DNA from: DASUGC01 sp035606665
GTDB lineage: Bacteria > Acidobacteriota > Vicinamibacteria > Vicinamibacterales > SCN-69-37
Direction: 5' to 3'
Assembly: GCA_035606665.1 (NCBI GenBank)
Contig: DATNEY010000009.1
Span: 124,001-188,000, forward strand
DNA length: 64,000 nucleotides
This document shows, piece after piece, positions 17,056 to 25,434 of this stretch. The position numbers and the translations under genes are program-made. The first letter of the stretch is position 1. Every line of letters starts with the position of its first letter. The notes beneath the pieces are model-generated. The model saw only the letters and a list, made by a program, of their open reading frames with translations. It ran no database searches and was not told the origin of the DNA.

Positions 17056-17118
17056 TCGGCGGCCTGAAGGCCGCCGGCTACGCCTGCTTCCGTAGCCGGC
17101 GGGGTTCAGCCCGCCGGA
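17056..17118. repeat. REP-like cluster of nested GC palindromes
   Basis: Three stems occur in 63 nt: ggcggcct/aggccgcc, the 9-bp pair ccggctacg/cgtagccgg around a cctgcttc loop, and ggcggg/cccgcc. Two related units in opposite orientation, each with ccggctacg, resemble a BIME-like repeat. It lies just after the permease stop and before the peptidase gene, so it may also act as a terminator. Confidence 0.7.
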
Positions 17119-17160
17119 CATCCTTGACCAGCAAGTCAGCACCACTGCAAACTCCTGCCC

Positions 17161-18894
17161 ATGCATCAGTCACATCGCCGTCTGACTCTGGTCGCACTCT
17201 GTGTCGCGGCGCTTGGCGCGTCCGTCCTCGCCGGGCAGAATGCCCCGAAGCTGCAGCCGAAAACGTACTGGGGTGACGAAGTGCCAGCCGGTTGGACCGG
17301 TAAATGGCCGGTCGACCTGCAGACGGTGGCCGAGCGCTCGAAGTACGCGCGCACGATGACGTCGGAGCAGAACCTCGAGTTCATCACGGCGCTTCGAGGC
17401 AAGACGGAGAGTCTGCACGTCGTCAACATGTTCACGACCGCGCTCAGAAAGACGGCGCCGGCGATGATCATCTCGAGCCCGCGCGTCACCAGCCCGCAGC
17501 AGGCGCGAGCATCCGGAAAGATCGTCGTGTTCCTCTTCGGCAATATCCATCCGCCGGAGTCCGAGGCGGCAGAAGCGCTGCACATGGTGGCGCGCGACCT
17601 GACCGTCGGACCCAGGAAGAAGCTGCTCGAGAACCAGATCGTCATCATCGCGCCGGTATTCAACGTCGATGGGACGGACACGCTCGTGCCGCAGGACGGA
17701 TCGCTCGGCAGCGAGACGCCGTACATCTTCGGGACGCGCGAGAACGCCGGCGGCTTCGACCTCAATCGCGATGCCGTGAAGCTCGAAACAATCGAAGCAA
17801 ACGGCATGTACCGCCTGCTCAATGCGTGGGATCCGGCGCTCCTGCTCGACGGCCACCTGATGAGCCGCGTAAATCACGGATACGCAAACACATATGGGAC
17901 GACCACCGTGCCCGCCGCAGCAGCAGGGCCGCGCGACTACACCCACGACACGTTGTTTCCCGCCGTGCGCGAGATGACGCGGAAGGAATTCGGCATCGAG
18001 GTGTTCACGCACGCGCTGTTCGGACGCGGGGGTGCCGGCGCGTGGCCGCCCGCGACGTGGAGTCACGACGCGGCCGCATGGACCGTGGAGGCCAAGTTCA
18101 TCGTCAACGACTATGGCTTGAGGAACAGGCTCGCGATCATCACCGAGACTCCGGGCCAGCCGACGTTCGAGCGGCGCATCTACGGGCAGTACGCGTACAT
18201 CACGGCGCTGCTCGAGTACACGAACGCGCACGCGAAGGAGATCCAGGCCGTCATCAAGGCCGCCGACGACAAGACCGTGGCGGACGTGCAGGCGCGCGCG
18301 GAGTCGGGCCAGCTCAGAAACTGGCTCGACGGCCAGTACGAGTCACGCGGCAAGATCGATGTGCTCGGCTACCGCACGAACGTCGCGGAATTCCGGCCCG
18401 GGACGAGCTTCATGAGCACGAAGGCAGGCACGGCATCGGGGCCGCCCGAGGTCCTCAAGGTGGACGACCTGACGAAGCCGGTGGGCACCCGCGACGCCGT
18501 CGTGCCGCGCGGGTATCTGATGCGCGCCGATCTCGCCGACATCGCGGCCAAACTGCGCGCGCACAACATTCGAGTCACGACGATCGACAAGCCCGTGCGC
18601 GTGGAAGGCGAGGCCTTCGGGATAAAGCAGATGCGAAGCGTTCGCAGCGGCGGCTACGACATGACGGTGCTCGACGGCGCGTTCAACGCGCTCGAGACAC
18701 GCGAATTTCCGGCGGGGAGCTTCTACGTGGACATGGCCCAGCCGATGGCGAACGCCGCGTTCTATTACCTCGAGCCCCAGGCGCGCGACGGATTCGTCGG
18801 CTGGCGCGTGCTCGATGCGCAGCTCAAGGCGCTCACGACCGGAGGCCGCCCAGCGGAGTATCCGATCTTCAAGATGCGACGAGTGCTGCCGTAG
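17161..18894 (+). CDS. Secreted M14-family zinc carboxypeptidase-like protein
   Basis: 577 aa with a signal peptide (LTLVALCVAALGASVLAG). The M14 metal site is present: H130-x-x-E133 (FGNIHPPESEA) and H232 (LLDGHLM). The substrate-binding Asn-Arg pair is N202-R203 in GGFDLNRDA, and ITETPG near 330 supplies the likely general-base glutamate. Residues beyond about 380 form an extra C-terminal domain of unknown role. Family members trim C-terminal residues from peptides outside the cytoplasm. The gene is monocistronic, between REP-like DNA and a terminator. Confidence 0.85.
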   Translation: MHQSHRRLTLVALCVAALGASVLAGQNAPKLQPKTYWGDEVPAGWTGKWPVDLQTVAERSKYARTMTSEQNLEFITALRGKTESLHVVNMFTTALRKTAPAMIISSPRVTSPQQARASGKIVVFLFGNIHPPESEAAEALHMVARDLTVGPRKKLLENQIVIIAPVFNVDGTDTLVPQDGSLGSETPYIFGTRENAGGFDLNRDAVKLETIEANGMYRLLNAWDPALLLDGHLMSRVNHGYANTYGTTTVPAAAAGPRDYTHDTLFPAVREMTRKEFGIEVFTHALFGRGGAGAWPPATWSHDAAAWTVEAKFIVNDYGLRNRLAIITETPGQPTFERRIYGQYAYITALLEYTNAHAKEIQAVIKAADDKTVADVQARAESGQLRNWLDGQYESRGKIDVLGYRTNVAEFRPGTSFMSTKAGTASGPPEVLKVDDLTKPVGTRDAVVPRGYLMRADLADIAAKLRAHNIRVTTIDKPVRVEGEAFGIKQMRSVRSGGYDMTVLDGAFNALETREFPAGSFYVDMAQPMANAAFYYLEPQARDGFVGWRVLDAQLKALTTGGRPAEYPIFKMRRVLP

Positions 18895-18910
18895 TCGGCG
18901 GTGGATCTGG

Positions 18911-19003
18911 TTTTGACTTGTAGTTCCGTTAGGGCCGTGTAGCCGCCAGGCTCCGGCCTTTCTGGCGACCTTCATGGCTCTCCATGGCCCTACAAGTCAG
19001 AAC
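18911..19003. terminator. Bidirectional terminator-like inverted repeat
   Basis: The convergent genes ending at 18894 and 19012 are separated by a large stem: gacttgtag (18915-18923) pairs with ctacaagtc (18990-18998), a second pair agggcc/ggccct lies inside, and cgccag/ctggcg forms an inner hairpin. The flanking tttt (18911-18914) lies at the end used by leftward transcripts; no T-run follows on the rightward side. Confidence 0.55.
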
Positions 19004-19011
19004 TCTCTAGA

Positions 19012-19410
19012 TCAGTCGTACGTCGTGAGCTCCAGCCGGTGGCCGTACGGATCGCTGAAGTACAGCGAGTGCGCGGCGCCGTGGTCTTTGACCGCTGCGG
19101 CAGTGACGACCGTACCGTTGTGATCTGACAACCCGAGACTCGGTAGCCGCTCGAGGAACGCCTTGAATTCATCGGCGCTCAGACGGAACGCTACGAGATG
19201 GAATCCGGCGGTCGAGCGCTGGCCCTGCGGCTCGCCCTGAAACAACGCGAGCTTCGTGGGACCGCCGTCGCCGGAGATCATCAGCGGGCCGCGAGGATTC
19301 GAGGCCCAGTGTTCGAAGTCCGGCAGAATGCGCAAGCCCAGTACGCATTCGTACCAAGCCGCAGCCTCGTATCGATCTGGCACGAAGAGCTCGACGTGGT
19401 CGATGGTCAT
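19012..19410 (-). CDS. VOC-superfamily (glyoxalase/dioxygenase-fold) protein
   Basis: 132 aa single-domain cytoplasmic protein. It begins MTIDHVELFVPDRYEAAAWY and ends SLYFSDPYGHRLELTTYD, the two hallmark ends of VOC domains. Possible metal ligands are His5, a central His in GFHLVAFRL and the C-terminal Glu in HRLELT. Substrate unknown: lyase, dioxygenase and resistance roles all occur in the family. Its start overlaps the preceding methyltransferase stop by 4 nt (ATGA), so the two are translationally coupled and it closes the operon beginning at 23094. Confidence 0.85.
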   Translation of the reverse strand: MTIDHVELFVPDRYEAAAWYECVLGLRILPDFEHWASNPRGPLMISGDGGPTKLALFQGEPQGQRSTAGFHLVAFRLSADEFKAFLERLPSLGLSDHNGTVVTAAAVKDHGAAHSLYFSDPYGHRLELTTYD

Positions 19411-20666
19411 TCGACCCTCATCTCAATTCTCGTCACCGGCGAATCGAGCGTCGCGAACCAGGCGAGGCCCTCGATCACGAGGTCGAACGCCAGCTCGTAG
19501 TGACCGGGGCCGAGCTGAGGAAGCGAGGCGCTCATCGTGACCGTCTGGCCCGGCCGCACCTGTTCCGGAAGTGCGTGGCGCCACCAGTCGAAGTCCACGA
19601 GCCGCGTCGCGCCGCCTTCCTTCTTATAGAGGTGCGCGCCGATTCGCGTCCAGCCGCTGCGGGGCACGTCGCCGCCAAGCCAGGTCGAGTCACCGGAATT
19701 GGTGATGCGAAAGGAGATAGCGGCACCGGCCAGGCTGGCCTCGATCTGCGCTCGTGCGCCCGCAGTCCGGCGCGTGGTCTTCGCCGCCGACGCGGTGTGC
19801 AACACCAGATAGTGGTGACGATCGAGATTGCCGCAGAACGTCTTCCAGTAGTCCGCGAAGCCCTTGCCGCCCATGAAGGCGCCGACCTTGCGCGCGTCGA
19901 TCTCCATCGACGAGAACGGGCTCTGGATGAGGACGTTGACGCCAGCGAACCCGCAGTCCCGGGCGAGTGCCGCAAGATCTTCGAGAACGAGCTCATTCTC
20001 CAGAACACCGAATTCAGCCGCCTCTTCGACGCTATGCGCGGCCGTGCCGTGTCCGCGGCCTGGCTCGGACATGGCGGCGATGCCGCCGGGCCGGAGAATG
20101 CGGCGCATTTCGGTCAGCAGCTGTCGTTGATTGGGTACGTGGTGGAACGCGTCGTTGATGACGATGGCGTCGGCGCTGCGATCGTCGAGCGGCAGCAAGC
20201 GGCCGTCGAACGAGACGAAGCCCGGATTGAGGCTCCAATTCGTGTGCGGGTCTGTCTCGAAGAGCTTGCGCCCCAGCTCGAGGGCGGTTGGTGAAACGTC
20301 AACCGAGATCGTCCGGCAGCCGTAACGATTGAGGATGTGCGACAGCCAGCACGTGCCCGCACCAATTTCGACGACCGTGTCACCTGGCGCGACCTGCAGC
20401 GCCGACAGCAGGACTCCCGTGTCGATCAGGTGCTTCGACAGCGATGCGGGCTCGCTGAAGGGCTTGTTCAGGAGAAAGGGGCGATTGGGGAACTCGGCGT
20501 AGTAGCGCTCGGCGGCAGCGATGTACTCATCCGTCCTCGCTACCCGCGCTGGATCTTCTGTCGCAAGGCCAGGTCCCCGCGACCGCCTGAACGGGACCAA
20601 CGCGAGCGTGTACACCACGTTCAGTATGCGCAACGTGGTTTTCTGGAATCGGCTAGGTGCCGGCAT
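19407..20666 (-). CDS. SAM-dependent methyltransferase with C-terminal Ig-like domain
   Basis: 419 aa. The class I methyltransferase fold is clear: motif I VVEIGAGTCWLSHIL, motif II TISVDVSPTALELG, and INDAFHHVPNQRQLLTEMRR with the post-motif LRPGGIAAMSEPG. After about residue 300 a beta-sandwich region follows (ISFRITNSGDSTWLGG, ELAFDLVIEGLAWF), resembling the Ig-like domains appended to some cell-surface-glycan methyltransferases. A hydrophobic helix near 13-28 may be a membrane contact. The start lies 4 nt after the CehA-like gene's stop. Substrate unknown. Confidence 0.8.
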   Translation of the reverse strand: MPAPSRFQKTTLRILNVVYTLALVPFRRSRGPGLATEDPARVARTDEYIAAAERYYAEFPNRPFLLNKPFSEPASLSKHLIDTGVLLSALQVAPGDTVVEIGAGTCWLSHILNRYGCRTISVDVSPTALELGRKLFETDPHTNWSLNPGFVSFDGRLLPLDDRSADAIVINDAFHHVPNQRQLLTEMRRILRPGGIAAMSEPGRGHGTAAHSVEEAAEFGVLENELVLEDLAALARDCGFAGVNVLIQSPFSSMEIDARKVGAFMGGKGFADYWKTFCGNLDRHHYLVLHTASAAKTTRRTAGARAQIEASLAGAAISFRITNSGDSTWLGGDVPRSGWTRIGAHLYKKEGGATRLVDFDWWRHALPEQVRPGQTVTMSASLPQLGPGHYELAFDLVIEGLAWFATLDSPVTRIEMRVE

Positions 20667-20670
20667 CGTT

Positions 20671-23094
20671 TCAGAAACGGCCGCCGCCGGCGAGCTTCAG
20701 GTAGTACGACTTCGCTTTGTCGATCGCCGCGCGGAACTCCGTGCGCTCGGCGTCCGAGCGCCAGCGTGAGTTCTGCACGCGCGTCCAGACGGCTTCGCAG
20801 GTATCCGCGAGGAACTGCGCGTCCGTCGCTTTCACGAATCGCCGGCCGCCGCGAATGACGTACACGGGCGTTGTCTGTGCGAAGGCGTAGTCGTCGCCGA
20901 GATACTTCGATTTCGGTCCGGTGGCGCGAGCTGCGACCCATCCACCTTGCGGGACTTCGACGGGCGCGTCGAAGGAGAGCTTCAACGGATCCGTTGCACG
21001 CACGGTGTGGACGATCTCGCCGTTGACAAGAATCTCGAGTGTGTCGACTGGAGCAATGGAGACAAGGTCCGCCTTGACGCGCATCGAGGTCGGCGCCGAA
21101 GCGCCGACCGTTATCTCGTCGCCTGGCTCGCGGCCGTCCACCTGCAGCATCAGGATCGGTCCGGTCGAAAAGGTCGTGTGGCCGCGCTTGATTGCGTCCA
21201 TCCAGTTCTGGTGCGTCAGCGGCCCGGCGAGGTGTGCGAGCGTCCGGTCCGATCCCGGCGGCGGATCGAGAAACACGTCCGAGAAGTTGTCCGTGCCTCC
21301 CGTCGCCGGCAGCTTGAAACCCGCGTTGAGCAGCCGGTAATAGAAGTCCGCCGAAGCGAGTTCGTCGGACCAGAGAGCGCCGATATCGTAGTAGTCGCCG
21401 AGGCCAAGAGCGAGATCGACCGCGATGAGCGTCGCGGCTGCGGCTTGCGGAGTTCGCGGCGCCTGCTGATAGGGATGCATGAAGCCCGCGAGTCCACCCT
21501 GGGCCCGCGCGCCCTCGAGATAGATGTTCTCGAGCGACGGCTGCGAGTACGACGTGCCGCCCGCACCCGCCACGAATGGCAGGATGAATTCGCGCGTCCC
21601 GATCATCCCGATGTGGCCCAGCCCGCCCCGGAATTCCTGGGCGTACTGAAGGATGTGCGCGGACGTCGACAGCGGGCTCGGCTTACCGGTGAGATCGCTC
21701 CAGCGGCCCATCAGCCGCGTGCCGTCCATGTGAATGAGCGCGTGCGTGACGTTCAGATCTTCGGCCACCAGCTGCCGGAAGAACGACTCGTGCGTCTGGC
21801 CGAAGCCCTGATGCAGATCGTGCACGTGGCTGTCGCCGGAGTACCAACCGCGCGCCGGGAGATCGATCAAACGATCGAGGCGAATCGTCACCGTGGTTAC
21901 GCCGCCAGCCGGTACATCGACCGCGACCGCCTTCGGAACGAACTGCCAGCCGCGAATCGCCTCGATCGACGTCCGTCCCGCCGGTACCTCGACTTCCGCC
22001 TCCGCGGTCATGTGGAAGTAGTGCCGATCGAAGACCATCATCGACCGCTGAAATGCGTTGTCGGGGGAGTAGTGGCGTCCGTCGCTGGCGTCGACGTAGG
22101 TTCGCGCGCCCACGGGTTGTCCATCCGCGCCGGTCACGCGTATGCGGACCCGGCCGGTGGGCGAGAGCGTGCGCCGCTTGGCCACATCGATCCGGCGCCA
22201 TGCGCTCGTGCGTCCGCCCGCGATCGGCGCCACAAACAACGACGGCACGCCGCCGTCGAACTGCACGAACGCGACCTTCGTCCCGTCGGGACTGACGGCC
22301 GGCGACATTTCGTGACGAGCCGTATCCGTCGTCAGCTCGATCGCGTCGCCGCCGGCCGCGGCGACGATCCGGAGGTCATTCGAGCCCTCGTCTTCGGTGA
22401 CGTACACGATGTTCTGTCCGTCAGGCGTCCACGACGGCTCCATGCGGTACTCGGTTTCCTCGTCGCGCACGAGCTTCGATTCGTTGGTCGCAAGATCCAG
22501 GACACGTAGCCCGCCCTGTTCGTAGGCGAGCAGCTTTCCATCGGGCGACACGGCCGGCTGGATCCCGTTCGTGACCTGCGCATCCGCATTCGTCGTGAAG
22601 TCGTGCCTGTAGATTCGGAACGCGCCGCCGCGGGCGCTCACGAAGAACAGCGACTTGCCGTCCCAGGCCCAGGCAGGTTGAACATCCACGCGCGGGTGTG
22701 TCGCGATCGTTTCCACCGGTCCGCCATTGGCGGAGACGACGCCGATGTCGAGGTTGCCGTCTTTGGAAAACGACAATGCGATGCGCGCGCCGTCCGGGCT
22801 CCACGCGGGCTCGAAGTAGTACGCGGGCCCGGCCGTTATAGCGATTGCTTCGCCGCCCTCGGCCGGCATCTTCCAGATGTCGCCGCGCATCGAGAATGCG
22901 ATCCACCTGCCGTCCGGGCTCCAGGCCGGGCTCAATGGACCCGTCGACACCGACGGCAGCATGTGCCGTTCTTCGCGATCGCTGTGGCCGTACCGGTTCG
23001 GGCGGGCATTGATGTCGATGGAGAAGGCAAGCATTGCCGTGGCCGCGGCGACAAGAGCGACGATGGAGAACGTACGGCGCATCCGGCAGAGCAT
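20671..23094 (-). CDS. CehA/McbA-type metallohydrolase fused to a TolB-like propeller
   Basis: 807 aa, exported (signal RTFSIVALVAAATAMLAFS). Residues 50-310 contain repeated SPAWSPDGRWIAFSM, EPAWSPDGARIALSF, QPAVSPDGKLLAYE and EPSWTPDGQNIVYV units, that is, a WD40/TolB-type beta-propeller. From about 420 a PHP-fold hydrolase begins with GWYSGDSHVHDLHQG, whose two His bind metal; GLAGFMHPYQQ and LPATGGTDNFSD give further ligands. CehA-type enzymes hydrolyse carbamate or phosphate esters, but the real substrate is open. Start ATG at 23094 or at 23082, the latter placing MRRTFS at the signal. First gene of a three-gene operon. Confidence 0.82.
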   Translation of the reverse strand: MLCRMRRTFSIVALVAAATAMLAFSIDINARPNRYGHSDREERHMLPSVSTGPLSPAWSPDGRWIAFSMRGDIWKMPAEGGEAIAITAGPAYYFEPAWSPDGARIALSFSKDGNLDIGVVSANGGPVETIATHPRVDVQPAWAWDGKSLFFVSARGGAFRIYRHDFTTNADAQVTNGIQPAVSPDGKLLAYEQGGLRVLDLATNESKLVRDEETEYRMEPSWTPDGQNIVYVTEDEGSNDLRIVAAAGGDAIELTTDTARHEMSPAVSPDGTKVAFVQFDGGVPSLFVAPIAGGRTSAWRRIDVAKRRTLSPTGRVRIRVTGADGQPVGARTYVDASDGRHYSPDNAFQRSMMVFDRHYFHMTAEAEVEVPAGRTSIEAIRGWQFVPKAVAVDVPAGGVTTVTIRLDRLIDLPARGWYSGDSHVHDLHQGFGQTHESFFRQLVAEDLNVTHALIHMDGTRLMGRWSDLTGKPSPLSTSAHILQYAQEFRGGLGHIGMIGTREFILPFVAGAGGTSYSQPSLENIYLEGARAQGGLAGFMHPYQQAPRTPQAAAATLIAVDLALGLGDYYDIGALWSDELASADFYYRLLNAGFKLPATGGTDNFSDVFLDPPPGSDRTLAHLAGPLTHQNWMDAIKRGHTTFSTGPILMLQVDGREPGDEITVGASAPTSMRVKADLVSIAPVDTLEILVNGEIVHTVRATDPLKLSFDAPVEVPQGGWVAARATGPKSKYLGDDYAFAQTTPVYVIRGGRRFVKATDAQFLADTCEAVWTRVQNSRWRSDAERTEFRAAIDKAKSYYLKLAGGGRF

Positions 23095-23100
23095 AGCGCC

Positions 23101-23129
23101 TTGCGGCTCCGGCGCGTCTCGGATAGATT
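23101..23129 (+). promoter_or_regulatory. Sigma-70-like promoter candidate
   Basis: TTGCGG (23101-23106) and TAGATT (23124-23129) are separated by 17 nt and lie 24 nt before the ATG at 23153. A ribosome site (aggag, 23141-23145) follows with 7-nt spacing. It lies in the 58-nt gap between divergent genes. Confidence 0.4.
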
Positions 23130-23152
23130 CGGCTCGTCCCAGGAGTCAATGA

Positions 23153-24217
23153 ATGAAGCGCCGCATGACATGGACGTTTGTCCCTTTGTTACTGGCCGCG
23201 GCTGTGTTGAGGCCGTCGCAGCCGATATCGGCCCAGACCAGGGCTACGGCGGCGAACGTGCTCGTGATTCCCCATCGGGCGGTGCCCAACTTCTTCAAGA
23301 ACCCGCCCGGCATCTACACGGGCGAGAACATGGGTATCGCGACGAACTCCAGGGGCGGCATCTACATCTATCACCGCGCGAACGAGACGCGGCTGTTCGA
23401 GTACTCGCCGCTGGGCGTCTTCGTCCGTGAGATCGGACGGCACAACTACGGGTTCGCGTTCGCGCACTCGGTGCGCGTCGACGCCCAGGACAACGTCTGG
23501 GCGGTCGACGAGGGCACGGACATGCTCATCAAGTTCGATCCGGCCGGCAAAGTGCTGATGACGATCGGGCGGCGCGAGGATCCCGTCGCGATGCTGTCCA
23601 ACATGCCCGGCGCGGGCGCGTTCCACGGCCGGAACGAAAAATACCGTTTCGGCCGCGAGACCGACGTCGCGTTCGATCAGCAAGGCAATATCTTCGTCTC
23701 CGACGGCTACTTCGATGCGCGGGTGGTCAAGTACGACAAGACGGGCAGGTTCGTGAAAGCCGTCGGTACGCGCGGCAACGGCAATCTGCAATTCAACACT
23801 CCGCATTCGATCGCGACGGACTTCCAAGGCAACGTCTACGTCGGCGACCGCGGCAATGCGCGGGTGCAGGTGCTCACGAACGACCTCGAGTGGAAGGCCA
23901 ATTACCCGAACGTTGGCAATCCCTGGGCCGTGTGCGTGTCCGGCGGACCCGGACCCAAGAATCCCGGAAAGCAGTACCTGTTCGTTTCCAATTCGTGGCC
24001 TGACAGCGCCCCGGCGGCCGCCGCCGAGTTCACGGGCGAGGTCTACAAGATGGAGCTGGACGGCACGATCATCGGCAAGTTCGGCCGGGCGGGAAAAGCC
24101 CCCGGCGAGTTCGCGACGATCCACCAGATGGACTGCCGCGATCCAAACACGATCTTCACCGCGGAGATCAACGACTGGCGATCGCAGAAGATTGTGTTGA
24201 GTGGAGGTGGCAAATGA
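23153..24217 (+). CDS. Secreted NHL-repeat propeller protein
   Basis: 354 aa with a signal peptide (WTFVPLLLAAAVLRPSQ). NHL blades are visible: SVRVDAQDNVWAVDEGTDML, DVAFDQQGNIFVSDGYFDAR, SIATDFQGNVYVGDRGNARV and EVYKMELDGTIIGKFG. About six blades make a closed propeller similar to the lyase domain of peptidyl-alpha-amidating enzymes, though catalytic residues cannot be confirmed. Likely a periplasmic or extracellular binding/scaffold protein. It overlaps the next gene by 4 nt, and both are propellers, so they may work as a pair. Confidence 0.82.
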   Translation: MKRRMTWTFVPLLLAAAVLRPSQPISAQTRATAANVLVIPHRAVPNFFKNPPGIYTGENMGIATNSRGGIYIYHRANETRLFEYSPLGVFVREIGRHNYGFAFAHSVRVDAQDNVWAVDEGTDMLIKFDPAGKVLMTIGRREDPVAMLSNMPGAGAFHGRNEKYRFGRETDVAFDQQGNIFVSDGYFDARVVKYDKTGRFVKAVGTRGNGNLQFNTPHSIATDFQGNVYVGDRGNARVQVLTNDLEWKANYPNVGNPWAVCVSGGPGPKNPGKQYLFVSNSWPDSAPAAAAEFTGEVYKMELDGTIIGKFGRAGKAPGEFATIHQMDCRDPNTIFTAEINDWRSQKIVLSGGGK

Positions 24218-25377
24218 GGGCCCGCTTGACGCCGGGCCTAAAGGCCCGGCCTACGTTCGGCTTGCTCACCGTCCTGGCGGTCGGCGCAACTCTACTCGCG
24301 CAGGGCGCGGTGCCGGAGATCGCGTTCGATGCCGTCGATCTCCTGAAGACACCGAACGACGTCTACGTCGGTGAAGTCGCCGGCGTCGGCGCAACGTCGA
24401 AAGGGCAGATCTTCGTCTACACGCGTACCGGCCATCCGTACGCAACGCTCGGTGACAACCGTACCTTCATGCACGGCGGATCGCGCCTGTTCCAGTTCGA
24501 TCAGACCGGCAGGTTCGTACGGGAGCTCGGGCAGGATGTGTATGGCTTCAATGCCGCGATTGGCCTCCGCGTCGATCCACAGGACAACGTCTGGACTATC
24601 GACGCCGCGGCCAGTCAGGTCGTGAAGTTCGATGCCGAGGGACGCATCGCGCTCGTGCTCGGACGCAAACCTGAAAACATCACCGTCCGTCCCGCGCAGC
24701 CAGCAGGCGGCCGCGGCGGCGATCCGGCAGCAGGCCGAGCCGCGGGGGCGGGTGCCGCGGGCGGCGCCGGCGCAGCAGGAGGCGGTGCCCCTCCGGGAGG
24801 TGGAGGAGGCGGCGGCCGCGCCGCAGGCACGGGCACTCCAGGCTCGAGTTTCAGTCAACCATCCGACGTAGCCTGGGATCGCGCCGGCAACGTCTACGTC
24901 GCCGACGGCCTTGGCAACAACAATCGCATCGCGAAGTTCGACAAGGACGGCAAATTTCTCGCGCACTGGGGCTCGACCGGGACCGGCCCGGGGCAGTTCA
25001 CTCGCGTGAAGGCCATCGCGATCGATGCCCAGGACAATGTCTACGTCGCCGACATGGGCAACAAGCGGATTCAGGTGTTCGACGCGCAGGGTGCGTTCAG
25101 GACTGAATTCTCGAACGTCGGAACGCCGCGCGCGCTGTGCATGACCCGCGGGTCCACGCAGTACCTCTACATCGCCCACGCCGGCGACGAGGACGGCATG
25201 GAGGACGCGGCGATCTACAAGGTGCAGCTCGACGGGAAGGTCGTCGGCCGATTCGGCACGGCAGGCAAATTGCCGAAGCAGCTCGGCCTCGTCAACTCCA
25301 TCGACTGCCGCAACGAGCGGGAGCTTCTCGTCGGAGAAATGACCAACTGGCGCGTTCAGAAGATCACGCTGAAGTAG
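24214..25377 (+). CDS. Second secreted NHL-repeat propeller protein
   Basis: 387 aa, a paralogue-like neighbour of the preceding protein. Blades include GLRVDPQDNVWTIDAAASQV, DVAWDRAGNVYVADGLGNNN and AIAIDAQDNVYVADMGNKRI. Residues about 165-210 are an Ala/Gly-rich linker (GAGAAGGAGAAGG) absent from its partner. The signal peptide is odd: the n-region is encoded by a REP-like palindrome (24231-24250), giving LTPGLKARPTFG before the hydrophobic LLTVLAVGATLLA. Translation is coupled to the upstream gene by an ATGA overlap. Confidence 0.82.
   Translation: MRARLTPGLKARPTFGLLTVLAVGATLLAQGAVPEIAFDAVDLLKTPNDVYVGEVAGVGATSKGQIFVYTRTGHPYATLGDNRTFMHGGSRLFQFDQTGRFVRELGQDVYGFNAAIGLRVDPQDNVWTIDAAASQVVKFDAEGRIALVLGRKPENITVRPAQPAGGRGGDPAAGRAAGAGAAGGAGAAGGGAPPGGGGGGGRAAGTGTPGSSFSQPSDVAWDRAGNVYVADGLGNNNRIAKFDKDGKFLAHWGSTGTGPGQFTRVKAIAIDAQDNVYVADMGNKRIQVFDAQGAFRTEFSNVGTPRALCMTRGSTQYLYIAHAGDEDGMEDAAIYKVQLDGKVVGRFGTAGKLPKQLGLVNSIDCRNERELLVGEMTNWRVQKITLK
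24231..24250. repeat. REP-like palindrome within a signal-peptide coding region
   Basis: gccgggcct and aggcccggc pair as a 9-bp perfect stem around aa, followed by ctacg, the same suffix seen in the REP-like cluster at 17056-17118. It lies in codons 7-12 of the gene at 24214. Confidence 0.7.
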
Positions 25378-25434
25378 CCGTCAAAAAAGTAATCGACACA
25401 TCGTGGTAGGCTCGGTTTCTTCAGGGTCTACGCG

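Noticed and set aside
20947..22509. 520-residue reading frame on the plus strand opposite the CehA/propeller gene
   Set aside because: No domain or signal, and the minus strand carries clear SPDG propeller repeats and a PHP metal motif.
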